DNA of 64,000 nucleotides, taken from Hymenoscyphus infarciens (taxonomy: Eukaryota; Ascomycota; Leotiomycetes; Helotiales; Helotiaceae). Below the pieces are notes generated by a model. It ran no database searches. It saw only the letters and a program-made list of their open reading frames with translations, and had not been told where the DNA came from. Shown here one piece after another: positions 1 to 11,367 of this stretch. The DNA lies in NCBI GenBank assembly GCA_001414345.1, contig LLCB01000051.1, positions 177,956-241,955 on the forward strand. Reading direction: 5' to 3'. The position numbers were made by a program, and so were the translations under genes. Position 1 is the stretch's first letter, and each line of letters opens with the position of its first letter.

Positions 1-1885
1 TAGGACGCCGCCACTAGTGGAAGCCTCTGTTGCGACGAAAACCGTAGAGAGAAGCGGAAATTCTCCCGATCAGGCACCATTAGAGCCAAGAACAACACGC
101 AAAGGTGCACTAAGGAGGAGTAGTCCTGTTGTACTCATCAATGGCTCTGGTAACCTGCAAGCTCCCAATGCCCAGAACGAGTCAACGACCCCTACAGCAC
201 CAGTTCCTGCCATTGCTAGAACGTCTCTCGGAGCAATTGCAAACGAGGTTTTACCTCCTCAGTTTGAGGAATCAGCAATCTCACTACCAGCAAAGAAAGA
301 TGTGTTCAGTAATATTCAGCGTCAAGCAAAACCCGTCATACCTCTCGAGTTCCCTAAAAATGTGGATATACCTCAGCCTGCCGATATGATGGAGCTTGGG
401 CGACCAAGTAAACCTGGGTTCCATGGAGAGCCCGAATTACCACCTACTCCAACTCAGCAAGGCATTGATGATCCAGTTGTGACGACACCTCCAGCCGGTA
501 TTCATAACACTCCGAGCAAGAGAGGTAGAAGGAACGCAGCTTTGGGCGAGAGATTGAAATCTTCGCCTCTGAAGCCGCGTAGCCAGCCCACGGAACCAAG
601 TCAGGAAGTCATCCCAGATTCGCAGCCAGAAATTGTCTCGCGACCAAAGCCGAAAGCCGACAAAACAGCAAAACGGCGTAAATCTGCTAGATTTATCATT
701 CCTGAAGATCCACACGCGGAGAAGAAGAAGGCTAGAGATGCTTTACTAAAACAGCTGCAAGAACTACAAGCAGATGTAGCCCCCGCGAACCAGGAAAATG
801 AGCGGTTACGAGTCCACCAGCAGGCAGGAAAGCGACGTGCGCCTGTGGCTCCCAACCCAGAGGAACTGCTAGCATTTCTAATACGGTCTACGGAGCAGCC
901 AGCTAAACCGGAGTCAAAGCCAGCCAGCATATTCAAATCCATCAACTCATTCCTACCGTTTTCCACTCGTCGAAAGACGAAAACTATCAGCCTTTCGGAT
1001 CTCGAAAAGCCATTACCTTCTCATCTCCCAACACATCAAGATGACCCTCTTCCGTTTCTCCAAGCTTTCTCGCCGTTGCAATTTACATCAACCATCACCC
1101 TCGAACCCGAGAATCTGACATTACAGAATTATGTTATCCAAGCCTCTCATCCCTCCGGTCTATTCGCTGCGAGGATAGATATGATCGTTGATTCAGAAAG
1201 TTTATCTATCAAGCAACTTGAAGTTCCGAAACTGGATCCTTCCTCTGAGAAGGAGCTGGGGCCTTTTGTGAGGGAGAAAGCTGGTTGGGAGGGGAGTTTG
1301 AGTAAGAACCTTGGGGTTGTTTGTTGGGCTATGGGGAGGTGGACGGAGGTTGCGGTTAAGAGGGCGAGGTTTTGGTGTGAGGTTCAGAGTCAACTTGGGA
1401 CTACTGAAGCGAGAGCGAATTGTTTGAAGACTTTGAAGGTGGGGAGGAAACGGAAGAGAAGAGCTGTTGTTGAGGAGGAGGAGGAGGAGGAGGGTAGTGA
1501 TGATGGGAAAACGGGTGGGGTGTGGACTAGGAAACAGCTTTTACTTCATATGGGACGGACGAGTATGGAATTGAAGAGTGAGGATGTGGAAGTTCTGGTG
1601 GAGTGGAAGATTGGGTTTGATTGGACGGGTGAGGCGGAGAGTGTTGTTGAGGCTTGTGCTAGGGTGCCGAGGAGTTGTGAGTTGTCCCCATTATCCCCCC
1701 CCCCCCCCCCCCCCGTTTTTTTTTTGTAATGGGGAAAAGAAATTTTTTTAGGGCGGCAGAAAAAAGAGAGGAAAAAAATTTTCCATATCACCGAAATGTT
1801 TCAAGATCGGATTAAGGAAAAAGGGCGTGGGGGTGCGGTGAGGGCTGTTGTTGGGTTACTTATGAGGGATGAGGAGGGGTCATGA
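1..1885 (+). CDS. Conserved fungal coiled-coil protein, 5'-truncated, one intron
   Basis: The frame is open from base 2, so the first part of the gene lies outside the window and the GTG at 17 is not a real start. The protein is basic and Pro/Ser-rich, followed by a charged coiled coil (codons around 720-830), a folded region with a conserved Trp-rich segment (around 1250-1400) and an acidic stretch of Glu codons near 1470-1490. Naive translation ends at 1729 after a 20-C and a 10-T run. I read those runs as an intron, 1677-1751 (GTGAGT donor, T-rich tract, TAG acceptor). Splicing recreates a Trp codon and continues in frame to the TGA at 1883-1885, giving 602 visible residues. I do not recognise the family with certainty. 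A kinetochore subunit of the CENP-O/Mcm21 kind is a weak guess from the coiled coil and overall layout. Confidence 0.75.
1677..1751 (+). other. Intron containing C20 and T10 homopolymer runs
   Basis: The donor is GTGAGT at 1677 and the acceptor is TTTTTTTAG ending at 1751; the length of 75 nt keeps the frame. The C20 run (1695-1714) and T10 run (1716-1725) lie wholly inside it, so they need not be tolerated in protein. Confidence 0.7.
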
Positions 1886-4041
1886 TTGATAAGATAGGAT
1901 AGCTTTGCTGAGTTGCTTCTGTTTGCGTATACATTTACTGGCTTGGCTTATAGATGATCTGATTGATGGGTTTAGGTTGGGATGATTAATGAATTGTTCT
2001 TCTTGCTGATAATTGGGTCTCGCTTTAGAGTTAAGGGGCTTCTTCTGCTGGGGCGATACTTGCGATGTGTGATGTGTCTGCTCTAGAGATCACTGTTAGC
2101 CTCCTAGCCATTTCCGATATGATAAATACTATAACGGTTTGATATGGTGACATCAGGAGAGAAGCTAATCACCATTAGCTAGTAAATAAAAGGGAAGTCG
2201 GGAATTGGATCGGCACCATCTAGGAACCACACACCAGTACCGGCTTGTCTCAAACACACTGCCGACTTTTGGTTTCTTTCTGGGTCAACGTTCATAGGGC
2301 ATAGCCAATCTAACATCTTCAGTCGCTCTTCATCTGTTTTTCCAATATTAGAACCCCAGAAGCAGACGTTAGACGAAAGGACTCACTAATCTTGATTTCT
2401 TTTCTTTCCAGTCTATCTTCTTCAAGCCCTCTCTTCATTTTCTCGATAAATCATCACTCATGACATCTTGTCACGCGAGTAGCCGAATGAGAGCAGACAG
2501 CCCATCCGCATTCAGGGCTAGCGATAGTACCTCTCGGTGTCTCCTGACTTCCTCAAGCAAACCTGACTGGGCCAAAGGCCGATTCTTGGCTTGTTGAACA
2601 GACCCGATTTCTACCGAGGGTTCGAAGATATCAAGATTATTCGTGATCTTTTAGAGTGTTCGATAACACGCTTCGACATGGTTGACTCGAGTTATAGAAA
2701 CAGATGATTTATTTCACTTTTCCAACCCTTCCGCTATGTTTCAGAGGCTATGAAGAGTTCCATAGAGAAGATTGGTCTCGCTGATCAGCCTTGTCAGCAT
2801 CTCGCACCGCTGAAATGTAATTGTACCCTCTCCGGATCACAATATCCGCAATAGTTATTAGGCCCGCAACACTAGCCGAGATTAATAATGGATCAACCAT
2901 CTTTAGAGGCTAGATATTTTGAGGAGAATGAAGAAGTAGAAAGGTTTGCTTGAAAAAAGCGTCCTGGTAAGGTGAGAAGAGAGGATGATACTGTAAGAGG
3001 GGTGTCACAGCATCGAATTCCTACAACACACCTGCATCACAGGCACTGCAGGCTTCTTAATTCAGGTAGGAGTATTAATTATAAGTCAACCGGAAGACGT
3101 CTTGCCTATCGATTTCGATCGTGCTTAACGTTCCTTTCACTGTGCGAAACAATCCAGGGTAATGAAAAGTACTATCTAAGATACTTCCCGTTACCCTTTA
3201 CTATTTCGCACAGTCGAATGAAGTAGGTCTACGTAGAGCAATGCTAAACTCTCTTACAAAACACAAGTGGCAAGAATAAGTGCATATTCGGGCACCTGAG
3301 GGTTTTCCCACGCCCAATGAGAAGCCTTTGCACCGACCAACTTGATTTAGAAACCTCCTGCTTTCCTGCATGGTAACAAGTTAGATTTGAAAGATTCGGT
3401 AGAGGTCAGTTGGGCCAGTAGCTCTTAGCTTCTGGTGGGGTCTTGGACTTCCAGAGAAGATAGAACTTGCAAAAAAGACACAGGCGATTCAATCCAATAT
3501 ACAGAGCAGACAACATCACTGTGTCAAAATGGGTCATAAATCTTTGCTCGATTCTCAGCTTGAATAACGAAAGCGAAGTGTTCCAGGAGACGTTATCTAT
3601 GTATTTGGGCTGTTATCCCATAGAAGGTCAGTGTCCAAGGCCAGTGAGAGAATGTGCCACTCGGCTTAGGAAAATGCTTCGTATTTCTGAAGTGCTCTAT
3701 TCGTACCCCCTATCGTACAACAAGTTAGGACCCACCAGGCCTATGCAAATGCTGCCCAAGAACCCCAAAATATACATTACAGCCCCAAAACGCCTGGCTA
3801 TGTCGAATACAGAGGGAAGATTTTCGAGACCTACGCTCAAGCCGAGGGTATCCTATATGGACAACTCCGTGCCCAGCTCCAATACCTCCCCTCAACCAAG
3901 TTTTCTATCAGGTAATGCCACTCTGATGAAGCATCACCACTACTCCCAAGTTGTCTATGGGTAATGCCAACTCGTGGAGCATCACCATCACACAAACTGT
4001 CCATCACCATCCCCAATCCCATTTTCCTCCATTACTTCTCG
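1886..4041. other. Intergenic region without a supported gene
   Basis: About 2.1 kb. The only sizeable open frame is 3467-3964 (+, 165 codons). Its predicted protein has no recognisable domain and no splice or initiation support, so I do not call it a gene. Around 3904-4000 an imperfect block is repeated twice with an offset of about 49 bp (it contains GAGCATCACCA and GGTAATGCCA). I see nothing else. Confidence 0.5.
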
Positions 4042-4539
4042 CTACCGATCTTTATACACCTTAGGTTTCCACCCTTCCCTCAACTCGGCATCATTCTTAG
4101 CCATCTCCTCCGCCGCCCGCACCTCACTCTCTATCCGCTCCCTCGCCCTCAGAACCTTACTCTGCAGATAGAAACTCCCCCCCTTCTTCGGATCATTGAC
4201 ATCGAACAGGCGCTTGAATCGTTCCGTGACATCCTCCATATTCGTTTGCCCTCGCACTGGTGGTTTGACGTTTAGGATTTTGCATGCTTCTTCGAGGGTG
4301 AGGCCGTTGGAGGCGAATGCGCTCGCGCCACCGGGGTTGTTCTTGTTGGCTTTTTGGTATTGGGAGGATGCGGAGGCTTGTTTCCATGCTTCTGAGCAGG
4401 CGCGACCGAAGACTCGTCCGCCGGTTATGATTACTTTGGTTACTATTCGATGCGCCTAGGGGTTGGGTTAGTATATGCTGGGGCAAGAGAGGTTGTTTAA
4501 GGAAGCAACTGAGAAATGGGGAAAGGGGTAACAAACCAT
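4042..4539 (-). CDS. PAM16: PAM16/TIM16, presequence translocase-associated motor subunit
   Basis: PAM16 is a degenerate J-like protein of the inner mitochondrial membrane. It pairs with Pam14/Tim14 and regulates mtHsp70 at the TIM23 import channel. The coding exon at 4455-4042 encodes the expected N-terminal hydrophobic segment (starting HRIVTKVIITGGRVFG), the NGLTLEEACKILNV block and the J-like part, in which the HPD motif is degenerate (NDPKKGGSFYLQSKV). The start codon is alone in its exon at 4539-4537. An 81-nt intron (4456-4536, donor GTTTGT, branch CTAAC, acceptor TAG) separates it from codon 2. The spliced product is 138 residues, the usual family length. It is divergently arranged with YIP1, sharing an upstream region of about 350 bp. 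Confidence 0.95.
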
Positions 4540-4885
4540 GATTTGATTGTGATATAGCGGAAACCAGAGTCTTGACCCGAATTCAGTCTCTCTTTAATAG
4601 ACAAGCAGTTGAAGGTCAATGAGCCAGACTGTTGCAGTCTTGATCCTCAACTTTTTTCCCACAAACTTGGAGAATTCCACCGACCATAGCTGGGACTTAC
4701 CTAATCACTTGCCACTTTAAGACTAACATCGCCGCCTTTGACAACGCTGAGCCTCAAGAAAACACATCTGTATTATCACAGCTGCCTTCCCCAGACCCTC
4801 TGGCTCCCAAATATCTGGCAACACTCTCCTTCACGCCAGCAGCTACCTCTCACCCCCAATAATACACCCAAAACACTCTCCAAAA
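4540..4885. promoter_or_regulatory. Shared upstream region of PAM16 and YIP1
   Basis: This is the 346-bp gap between two divergent start codons. A CCAAT sequence at 4856-4860 is very close to the YIP1 start and probably lies in the leader. No TATA box is evident, as expected for housekeeping genes. The promoter role is inferred from position only. Confidence 0.45.
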
Positions 4886-5854
4886 ATGTCACAATTCTTC
4901 CAGCAACCACCGCCTAATGCGCCATACGGTGGAAACTCAGCGCAAAACCTCCAGTTCTATCCATCCTCATATACACCGAACCCAGTATCCGGCCACGCAA
5001 CCCCCTCACAAGCCCAATATGGATATGGCGCACCACAAGGCTCACCAGGCTATGGCGCTCCAGGTGGAGGATTTAATTCAGGCTTTGGCGGACCAGCAGG
5101 AGTGAGTGGCAGAATGGGAGAACAAGGTGGTTTAAGAACAGGCTGGTTGGCAGCATTTGGCACAGAAGGATATGATGGCGAACCACCATTACTGGAAGAA
5201 CTAGGAGTAAATTTTGCGCATATACAAAGCAAGGTATTTCCTCTCCTCCAAAATACATAAAGCATAGAAAATGGAACCTAATATGTGGATTTCAAGACAT
5301 TAGCAGTACTCAACCCCCTCGCCCAAATCGACCAACACATCATGGACGACTCCGACCTCGCAGGCCCAATTCTCTTCTTCCTCCTCTTCGGAACCTTCCT
5401 ACTCTTTTCAGGAAAGGTTCATTTCGGATACATCTACGGCCTCGCCCTCCTAGGCTCGTTCTCCCTGCATCTAATCCTCTCTCTCATGTCGCCCCCTCTA
5501 GAATCCAGTTCCTCCTCACCACAAGCTATCTCCCAATCCTCGCATCTCTCCAGCACACTTACATTCCTACGCTCCGCATCAGTACTAGGCTACTGCCTCC
5601 TACCATTAGTTCTCACAAGTCTAATTGGCATAGTGCTGCCTATGGATGGAATAATGGGCTACGTATTGACGAGTCTGGCAATTGTGTGGTGTACATATAG
5701 TAGCTCAGGGATGTTCTGCGCGGTAGGAAGGATGCGGGGGATGAGGGGCTTGGTTGCGTATCCGTTGGCGTTATTCTATGTAGGATTTGGAATTATGGGA
5801 ATTTTCTCAAGTAGAGGGAGTAAACTGGCGGGAAAAGTTGGGGCGGCTTTGTGA
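4886..5854 (+). CDS. YIP1: YIP1-family Golgi/ER membrane protein
   Basis: Yip1 (YIPF5) is a multi-pass membrane protein that binds Rab GTPases and works in COPII vesicle budding and ER-Golgi traffic. Exon 1 (4886-5233) encodes a Gln/Pro/Gly-rich cytosolic N-terminus and the EPPLLEELGVNFAHI motif. Exon 2 (5297-5854) encodes TLAVLNP, DQHIMDDSDLAGPI and about five membrane segments. The intron 5234-5296 (63 nt, GTATTT donor, CTAAT near the 3' end, TTCAAG acceptor) joins the exons in phase 0. The product is 301 residues, a normal length. The DSDLAGP signature just before the first membrane helix is diagnostic for the family. Confidence 0.95.
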
Positions 5855-6490
5855 AAAAAGAAAAGAAGAGCTTGGGTTGATACGAATGTTATGAGGGGTA
5901 GGCGGTACAGTCTTGTAGGAATAGATGGGATGGGGGTAATGCACAAAGGGGACAAAGGGGGCTTTGTTGGTCATTGCAGCGTACTTCTAGCAAGCATTTT
6001 AAAGCAAAGCGGTTTGCTGGGGACCAGAAAGAATATTATCACATTCAGAATCACAAGTAAGAATCTTTTTGGAAAATGGTATAGATAGTAAGAGAGTCGG
6101 GCTTTTCCCTAGGCACACTTGACTTTGCAAGTAGTGTTCAAAAGGTTTATGGCGATCGCATCCCGCCTCCAAGAACGTTTACAAGATTCGGGAATCTAAA
6201 CCCTCTCGCGGAAGAGTTGAATTTGCGTAAAAGTTTCTAGGGCAATGGATTGAGGGGGTGTACCCAGAGGAAGGTTCACTCATTTCCGCGCGAAAGCGCA
6301 TCTCCAAAATCTACCAAATCAGAACCACAATCTCAACATCAAAAAACAAGTAATGCCTCTTATTGAATAACGACTCTTATACACCCATCCACCAATTCCC
6401 ATATCGCCAATGCCTTAGGTATGCCAATCCATATACGCCTTCCCATAGTAAAGCGCCACCAAGAAACAAATACAGGTTCACTCGCTCGGT
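5855..6490. other. Convergent intergenic region
   Basis: This is the gap between the 3' ends of YIP1 and the peroxin gene. Short open frames here (5891-6088 and 6363-6551) have no recognisable product. It presumably holds the 3' UTRs of both genes. Confidence 0.5.
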
Positions 6491-8270
6491 TTACTCCAAA
6501 CCCATCCTCGCATCATCACCAATCCCCCAATCCGCTTCATTAAGCGTATGAGGTCTATCATCATCATCAGCAAAACTAGTACTACTTCTTCGACTCTTCC
6601 CACTCCCCTTCGTCGTCCCGCCCGTACCTCGCCTCCTCAACGTCCCGGGTCTCGGTCCCAATTTTTTAGAATTACTTTGTATAGATGAATTATCAGAGCG
6701 AAGACTTTCTCTCTCGGCGTAATCGGGAGGTGGTTCACTAGGCGTGGAGAAGGGTGCGGAGCTTACTGATGTTGAGGGTGTGGTAGTGTTTGTTTCGGGA
6801 TTTGCGGTACGGGGAGGAGAGATGGAGAGGGGTGTAGGGGAGGGAGTGATTTCGGTGCTGGGGGATACTTCGACTAATTCGGCGTCTCGGTACCATTTTC
6901 GACGTCGGGTGTATTTTCCCCAGCCGTCTACTCCTCTGCGTCCGTTTTGCCACTGGGGGCTCGTTAGTTTATGGTATATAAAGGGATGGATGGATACATA
7001 CCTTGTTGTCGTAGTATATCCATCCGCTTCCACCGTCACTGGCACCGTCACTCGCTTTGGCACCCCCTTCATCTGTGTCACTGGCGCCTTCAACGCGCCA
7101 CTTCGATTGGTCTACCCATCTCCATCTTGCTGCTCCTTCCTCTACATCGGGTAATTCGAAATCATCCTTTGCTGGTGCGGCGTTGAGATGTTCATCTGTC
7201 CATGCTGCTCGTTCGTAACCAAATAGTGAGGAAGTCCAACCGAGGCCAATCCATCTTCTTTGGTTCTCGTATAATATGAATGTGAACTTCACACCCGGGG
7301 CATCTGGCCTTCGTTTTGCTGCTGCTGTAGCTGCGAGTTGGGCACCTTCTTGGTAGGTGGAAGTAGGTCTGGGTGGCAATTTGGGCTTTTCTCCATTTTC
7401 TTTGGGAGCTGGGACAGCATCCTCAAAATGCAGACCCGTTACTACTGTGCAGAATCGTCGCACAAGAGCTGATCTCCATAAAATCGTTCTCGAGACTCTG
7501 GTAGGTCTAGAGTGCCATGTCAAAAACAGTGTTCCAGAAACTAGCACGACCCGTTTCGTAGTAATTATGTGGATAGGACGAAGAGTAAGGACAATCCATA
7601 ATGGTGTGACAAGGAGGATTCTCAGTAAAAGTGTGGTAAGAGCCGGCCTCGTGGTAGCAGAGGTAGCAGTTCTTTGGGTGGAGAGGAAATCGGTAAGTTC
7701 GAGTAGAGGATCTAAAAGAACATTACATCTCGATGTAAATATCTTGAGCGTTTCCACAATCTCGTCCAAGGTCTTCTGGTGTTTTGTATTGGTCGCCTCC
7801 GAAGCTTCCCTCTTATGTCCCCTCTTCTGTTTCTCTCCCGTCCATCCTGTCGATGAGAGAGGGGAGTACCTCCGACTGTACATTCCCAATATCAACCCTA
7901 TAACCACTACCACCGGTCCCGCATATCGCATCAAAGTATCCCCATAAAGAACCACAGCCCAAAACCCCGCCACGAGCAAGAAGCTCTCCCACGGATCACC
8001 ACTCGTCCATGTCAACAACCCGGCCAACTTATTCAACGGCAGTAGAAACGGATGCGAATACGCCAACGCCCTCGTAATCTGCGGAGGAGTCGCAATTAAA
8101 AGAGGAGATTTCTGATGCACCAAAATCGTGGAACGTTGTTTGTTCGCAGATGAGACGTGGGAGAGGGTGACGGGCGAGAACGAAGCTACAGTCGGAGGAT
8201 TAGGATCGTGACTATTCACACTCGCGCCATCATCCTCTCTCCTACTAGAACTCGGAGTGGAGGCCATCAT
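6491..8270 (-). CDS. PEX30/PEX24-like peroxisomal membrane protein with dysferlin domain
   Basis: Proteins of this group (S. cerevisiae Pex28-32, Yarrowia Pex24) sit in the peroxisome or ER membrane and control peroxisome number and size. Exon 1 (8270-7002) encodes a Ser-rich N-terminus, membrane segments around residues 80-130 and 205-245, and the first dysferlin-type block (FTFILYENQRRWIGLGWTSS). Exon 2 (6952-6491) supplies the second block (WGKYTRRRKWYRDAELVEV) and a long basic, Ser/Thr-rich tail ending near DWGIGDDARMGLE. The 49-nt intron (6953-7001, GTATGT, CTAAC, CCCAG) falls inside the dysferlin domain. The product is 576 residues. It converges on YIP1. The family is clear, but the exact orthologue within it is not. 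Confidence 0.88.
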
Positions 8271-9584
8271 CCAAGGAGTTTCCTTTGCGCAACATAATCA
8301 GTCAAATGCATCGTGGTTTGGGTGGAGTGAGGATGGTTGACTGGGGAAGCTGGGGGGGGGCTTGGACGTACAAATGCAGCCATTTACAACGTCATTGCCG
8401 ACCAGGCAAATCAGGCTTTGGAAATCGCGAGTCTTGTACACCTTCACCTCTGCGGTTTGGAAGTTGTTGGAATTAATATCTGATGCGGCATGGTTTGTTA
8501 TGAGACGGAAAGTAAATGTCTTCTAGGTCATGATTGGAAAGTGAGAGAAAATGTTTTGGCCTAGAGTCTCTTCTTCAACGAGGATGCGCCGCCAGCTCGG
8601 TTCGGTCATCAGCCTCCTAAATTGTGCCTAAATTCCATGTGAAAGCTGGGGAAGTTTGGTGGTACCCACTTTTCCCCAGCTCGGTAGAAACAAATAATTG
8701 AAGTGTGAATCTTGAATTGTGTTTGAGGAAGCAACTGCTTCCCTGTTTTGTCTCACTGCAGCATGAAACCAGCAGGGCAGCGAATCATCTACACGTGACT
8801 GAGCCCCCCTTTTCAATTTAGATTGGCGGTGCGATACCTGTTTAGTCTTTTGTTTTTACATCAATATGAGAAAGCCCTCCTAGAACTGCGCTTTTCTTTT
8901 CCTCCTAAACTTCGCTCTCTAATTCCACAAAAAAAATATTCCTGTGTTTAAAACTCTAAACAAGTATTAAGCATTTTTTTCTTAACTACCTTTCGAAAAC
9001 CGAACTAATCGCAGGTGGAGAGGAGGCAGCACGAGACTGGCCTGTATTTCTCCCAGCTAACTAGCTTACTTGTGACTTACTGGCTTACTGGCTTACTGGC
9101 TTACTGGCTTACTGGTGGCTAACCCGCGGAAGAAGATAAAAACCCCCATCAAATATGGATAACCCTCATATTTGCGAGTAAGTTCCCAATCTACGAGTAA
9201 GCCAACCCTCTCCGAGCTCTTATTTTACACGTTGTGGTTTATTGTCATTGGCAAAATGAGAATTGTCCTTTCAAGCATAGAGCAAGTCGCTTTCTTAGTC
9301 TTAAAAACTATTCTTTCTATTTGTTTATTTCTAGCTTGGCACCAGTAGGTTTGGATCTGGGGGTTTGTTATCGTTATTGTCCTCGCCTCTCTGCCGACGC
9401 GCTGCTAGTTGTATGTGACGACGTCTTATTTTATAGCACAATTAAAACCTCCATGTTTCCGCCTTATTGTAACCTCATTGCAAACTCTTCGGTTTCATAA
9501 ATTCATTCCACAAGGTCAGCACGTCCAAATCGTAATTCGCACCCTCAATCCTTCGCAACAGAAACACCGCCTGTTTCAATCACA
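8271..9584. other. Intergenic region with short tandem repeat
   Basis: About 1.3 kb without a supported gene. It contains five perfect copies of the 8-mer CTTACTGG (9076-9115). The open frame at 9234-9500 runs across low-information sequence and is not called. Confidence 0.5.
9076..9115. repeat. Tandem repeat (CTTACTGG)x5
   Basis: Five exact, contiguous 8-bp units, with partial units on the upstream side. Confidence 0.95.
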
Positions 9585-11367
9585 ATGGCAAACAACAACC
9601 CCTTGGGAGACTTTTCTAAGCTTCCACCGGAGGTTCGAAGTGAAAACTGGTGTTATTTGCGACCGCAATCCCTCCAAGGCACCCTTTACCAAGGATTACC
9701 AAGTCTCGCCTTCAACTTCGTCCTCCTCGCTTCCAGAAAATGAGGACCGTGATGAAAGACCCCCCCAGAGGACAACGAACCTACTATACATTCCTTGGAA
9801 CCCGAAGTAGCTAACACAACGCCCTCTTCCGACCGCCAAAAACTCGCCATACTTTGTACCAGTCAATTTTTGAACGAAGGGGTCTCTTCGGAAACATATC
9901 AAGTTTTTACCATTTTGATCCGACCAAGATGCGGTCCAACCCCATTTCAAAAAATACTTGCTACCGACATCAACTCAAGCTTTGCCATCTCAAACAACTT
10001 CGGCGACGAGTGGAATATAGAAAGCTTGCAACACGCAATATCCATTGGTTTCGTTCAGTGTTGCCAGTAGTGTCTAGAATATCATACCACTACGATATAT
10101 CATTGAAAATAGAGTTTAATATATACTATTTATACTATATAATCCTGATACTATTTATTTGTATTACTATTAATATTATTAGTAGTTTAATTAATATTAT
10201 AACACTACTATAGTGTTGCTAAGCCTATTAGATTTAAGCTTTTTACTCTGATTTTAAACTTCCTTATTTTTAGCTTTTAAACTGGCTTTAAAATTTCTTA
10301 TATAGCTTATATTAAAGAAAGTTGCTTATATAAGATATCAAACTTTAATAATACTATAAATGAAACTAGTAATAATAACGTAACTTTAAGAGCTATTATA
10401 ATATAAACTAGTTTATTGAATTTATTAAATCTAACTCTCTAATTAAGTATAAAGATTAATTAAATTAAGAATAAAAAGTTTTAGTTCAGTTACTACTCTA
10501 GCTAATATTTATATATAAAGTTTTTATATTTAATAAAACTCTCGGTACTTATTTTTTTAACTAATTTATATTTTCAGAGCTTTCTAATAATATAATAAAA
10601 ACTTAAATCTAAAGCGTAAATACTTTTTAATCGTTTTTTAAAGCTATTAAACTTCGGATAATTAGTCTAATACGTAGTACTAATATTATTAAAACAAAGG
10701 TAAGATAGACTTAGACCTAACTTAAAGTATATATATAGTATACTAGCTATTGATTTATATACTAAAAGTCGACTCTTAGCTATATAATTAATTATGCTAT
10801 TAGTTTAATATTAAATCGTCTATTACACTTAGCTTAGATTATTTAATATATAATAAGTAACGCTTACTAATTAGTTTCTTAATTTCTAGTCTCATTTTTA
10901 AATAGTTATTAAGTAGCTAGAGAGTCTATATAGAAAGTAGGAATAGCTTCATTTTTAGGTTCTATTAAGTAAGTTGTTAAATAGTATACGATTAGTACTA
11001 TCACGATATCAATTAAGTGGTATAGTGTGGTAATAATTGTAGGTTTAAAAATTAACATACACTATTATAATATTTTGATAATATATTTGTTCAAAATACT
11101 CTAGTCTTTTACGATGATAATACTACCGGCAACACTGGTTTCGTTCAAGGTTTCCCTTGGCACAAGGTCCAACATATACGAATTGAAATCGAGGCTCCCA
11201 GTCCAAGAGATGGAGAATTAATCTGTGCTTACCAGAGAACACGGGACGTTGTGGAAATGATTCAGCGCCTAGGAAAAAGCTTCAAGAATATCGAGGTTTT
11301 GCTGAAAGATACAGAAGAGGAACAGTGGTTTTCTAAGGGAAGTCCCCAGATCACCACGGCGGTGTAG
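9585..11367 (+). pseudogene. F-box-like gene, frameshifted and split by a hAT-like insertion
   Basis: The 5' part starts at ATG 9585 and shows an F-box-like opening (DFSKLPPEVRSENW). Recognisable segments then switch between frames: a shift near 9670, a return at the C-run near 9760, and another exchange around 9900. They include LAILCTSQFLNEG and FGDEWNIESLQHAISIGFVQ. At 10055 the frame is interrupted by a 1082-bp transposon. Directly after it, coding similarity resumes (FPWHKVQHIRIEIEAPSP, then SFKNIEVLLKDTEEEQW) until TAG 11365-11367. Removing the element and one target duplication restores continuity across GFVQ/GFPWHK. Leotiomycetes carry many such F-box-like proteins of unknown substrate; the link to that group is from general pattern. 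It is clearly non-functional as sequenced. Confidence 0.8.
10056..11137. mobile_element. Non-autonomous hAT-like element, AT-rich and decayed
   Basis: The left end is CAGTGTTGCCAGTAGT and the right end is the reverse complement of CAGTGTTGCCGGTAGT, so 15 of 16 terminal bases match. Both ends are flanked by the exact 8-bp duplication GTTTCGTT (10048-10055 and 11138-11145). An 8-bp duplication plus CAG-starting inverted ends is the hAT signature. The 1082-bp interior is strongly AT-rich, dominated by TA-containing trinucleotides, with no coding frame left, which fits RIP-type mutation. Confidence 0.9.

Noticed and set aside
17..1729. A complete 570-residue protein starting at GTG 17 and ending after a Pro run
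   Set aside because: The frame is open to the window edge, so the GTG is internal. Splicing at 1677-1751 gives a better C-terminus than reading through C20.
3467..3964. 165-codon open frame on the plus strand
   Set aside because: No domain, no introns, no clear initiation context, and its 3' part is a short tandem duplication. Not enough to call a gene.
7357..7947. 196-codon plus-strand frame
   Set aside because: Lies antisense within exon 1 of the peroxin gene, whose domains are clear.
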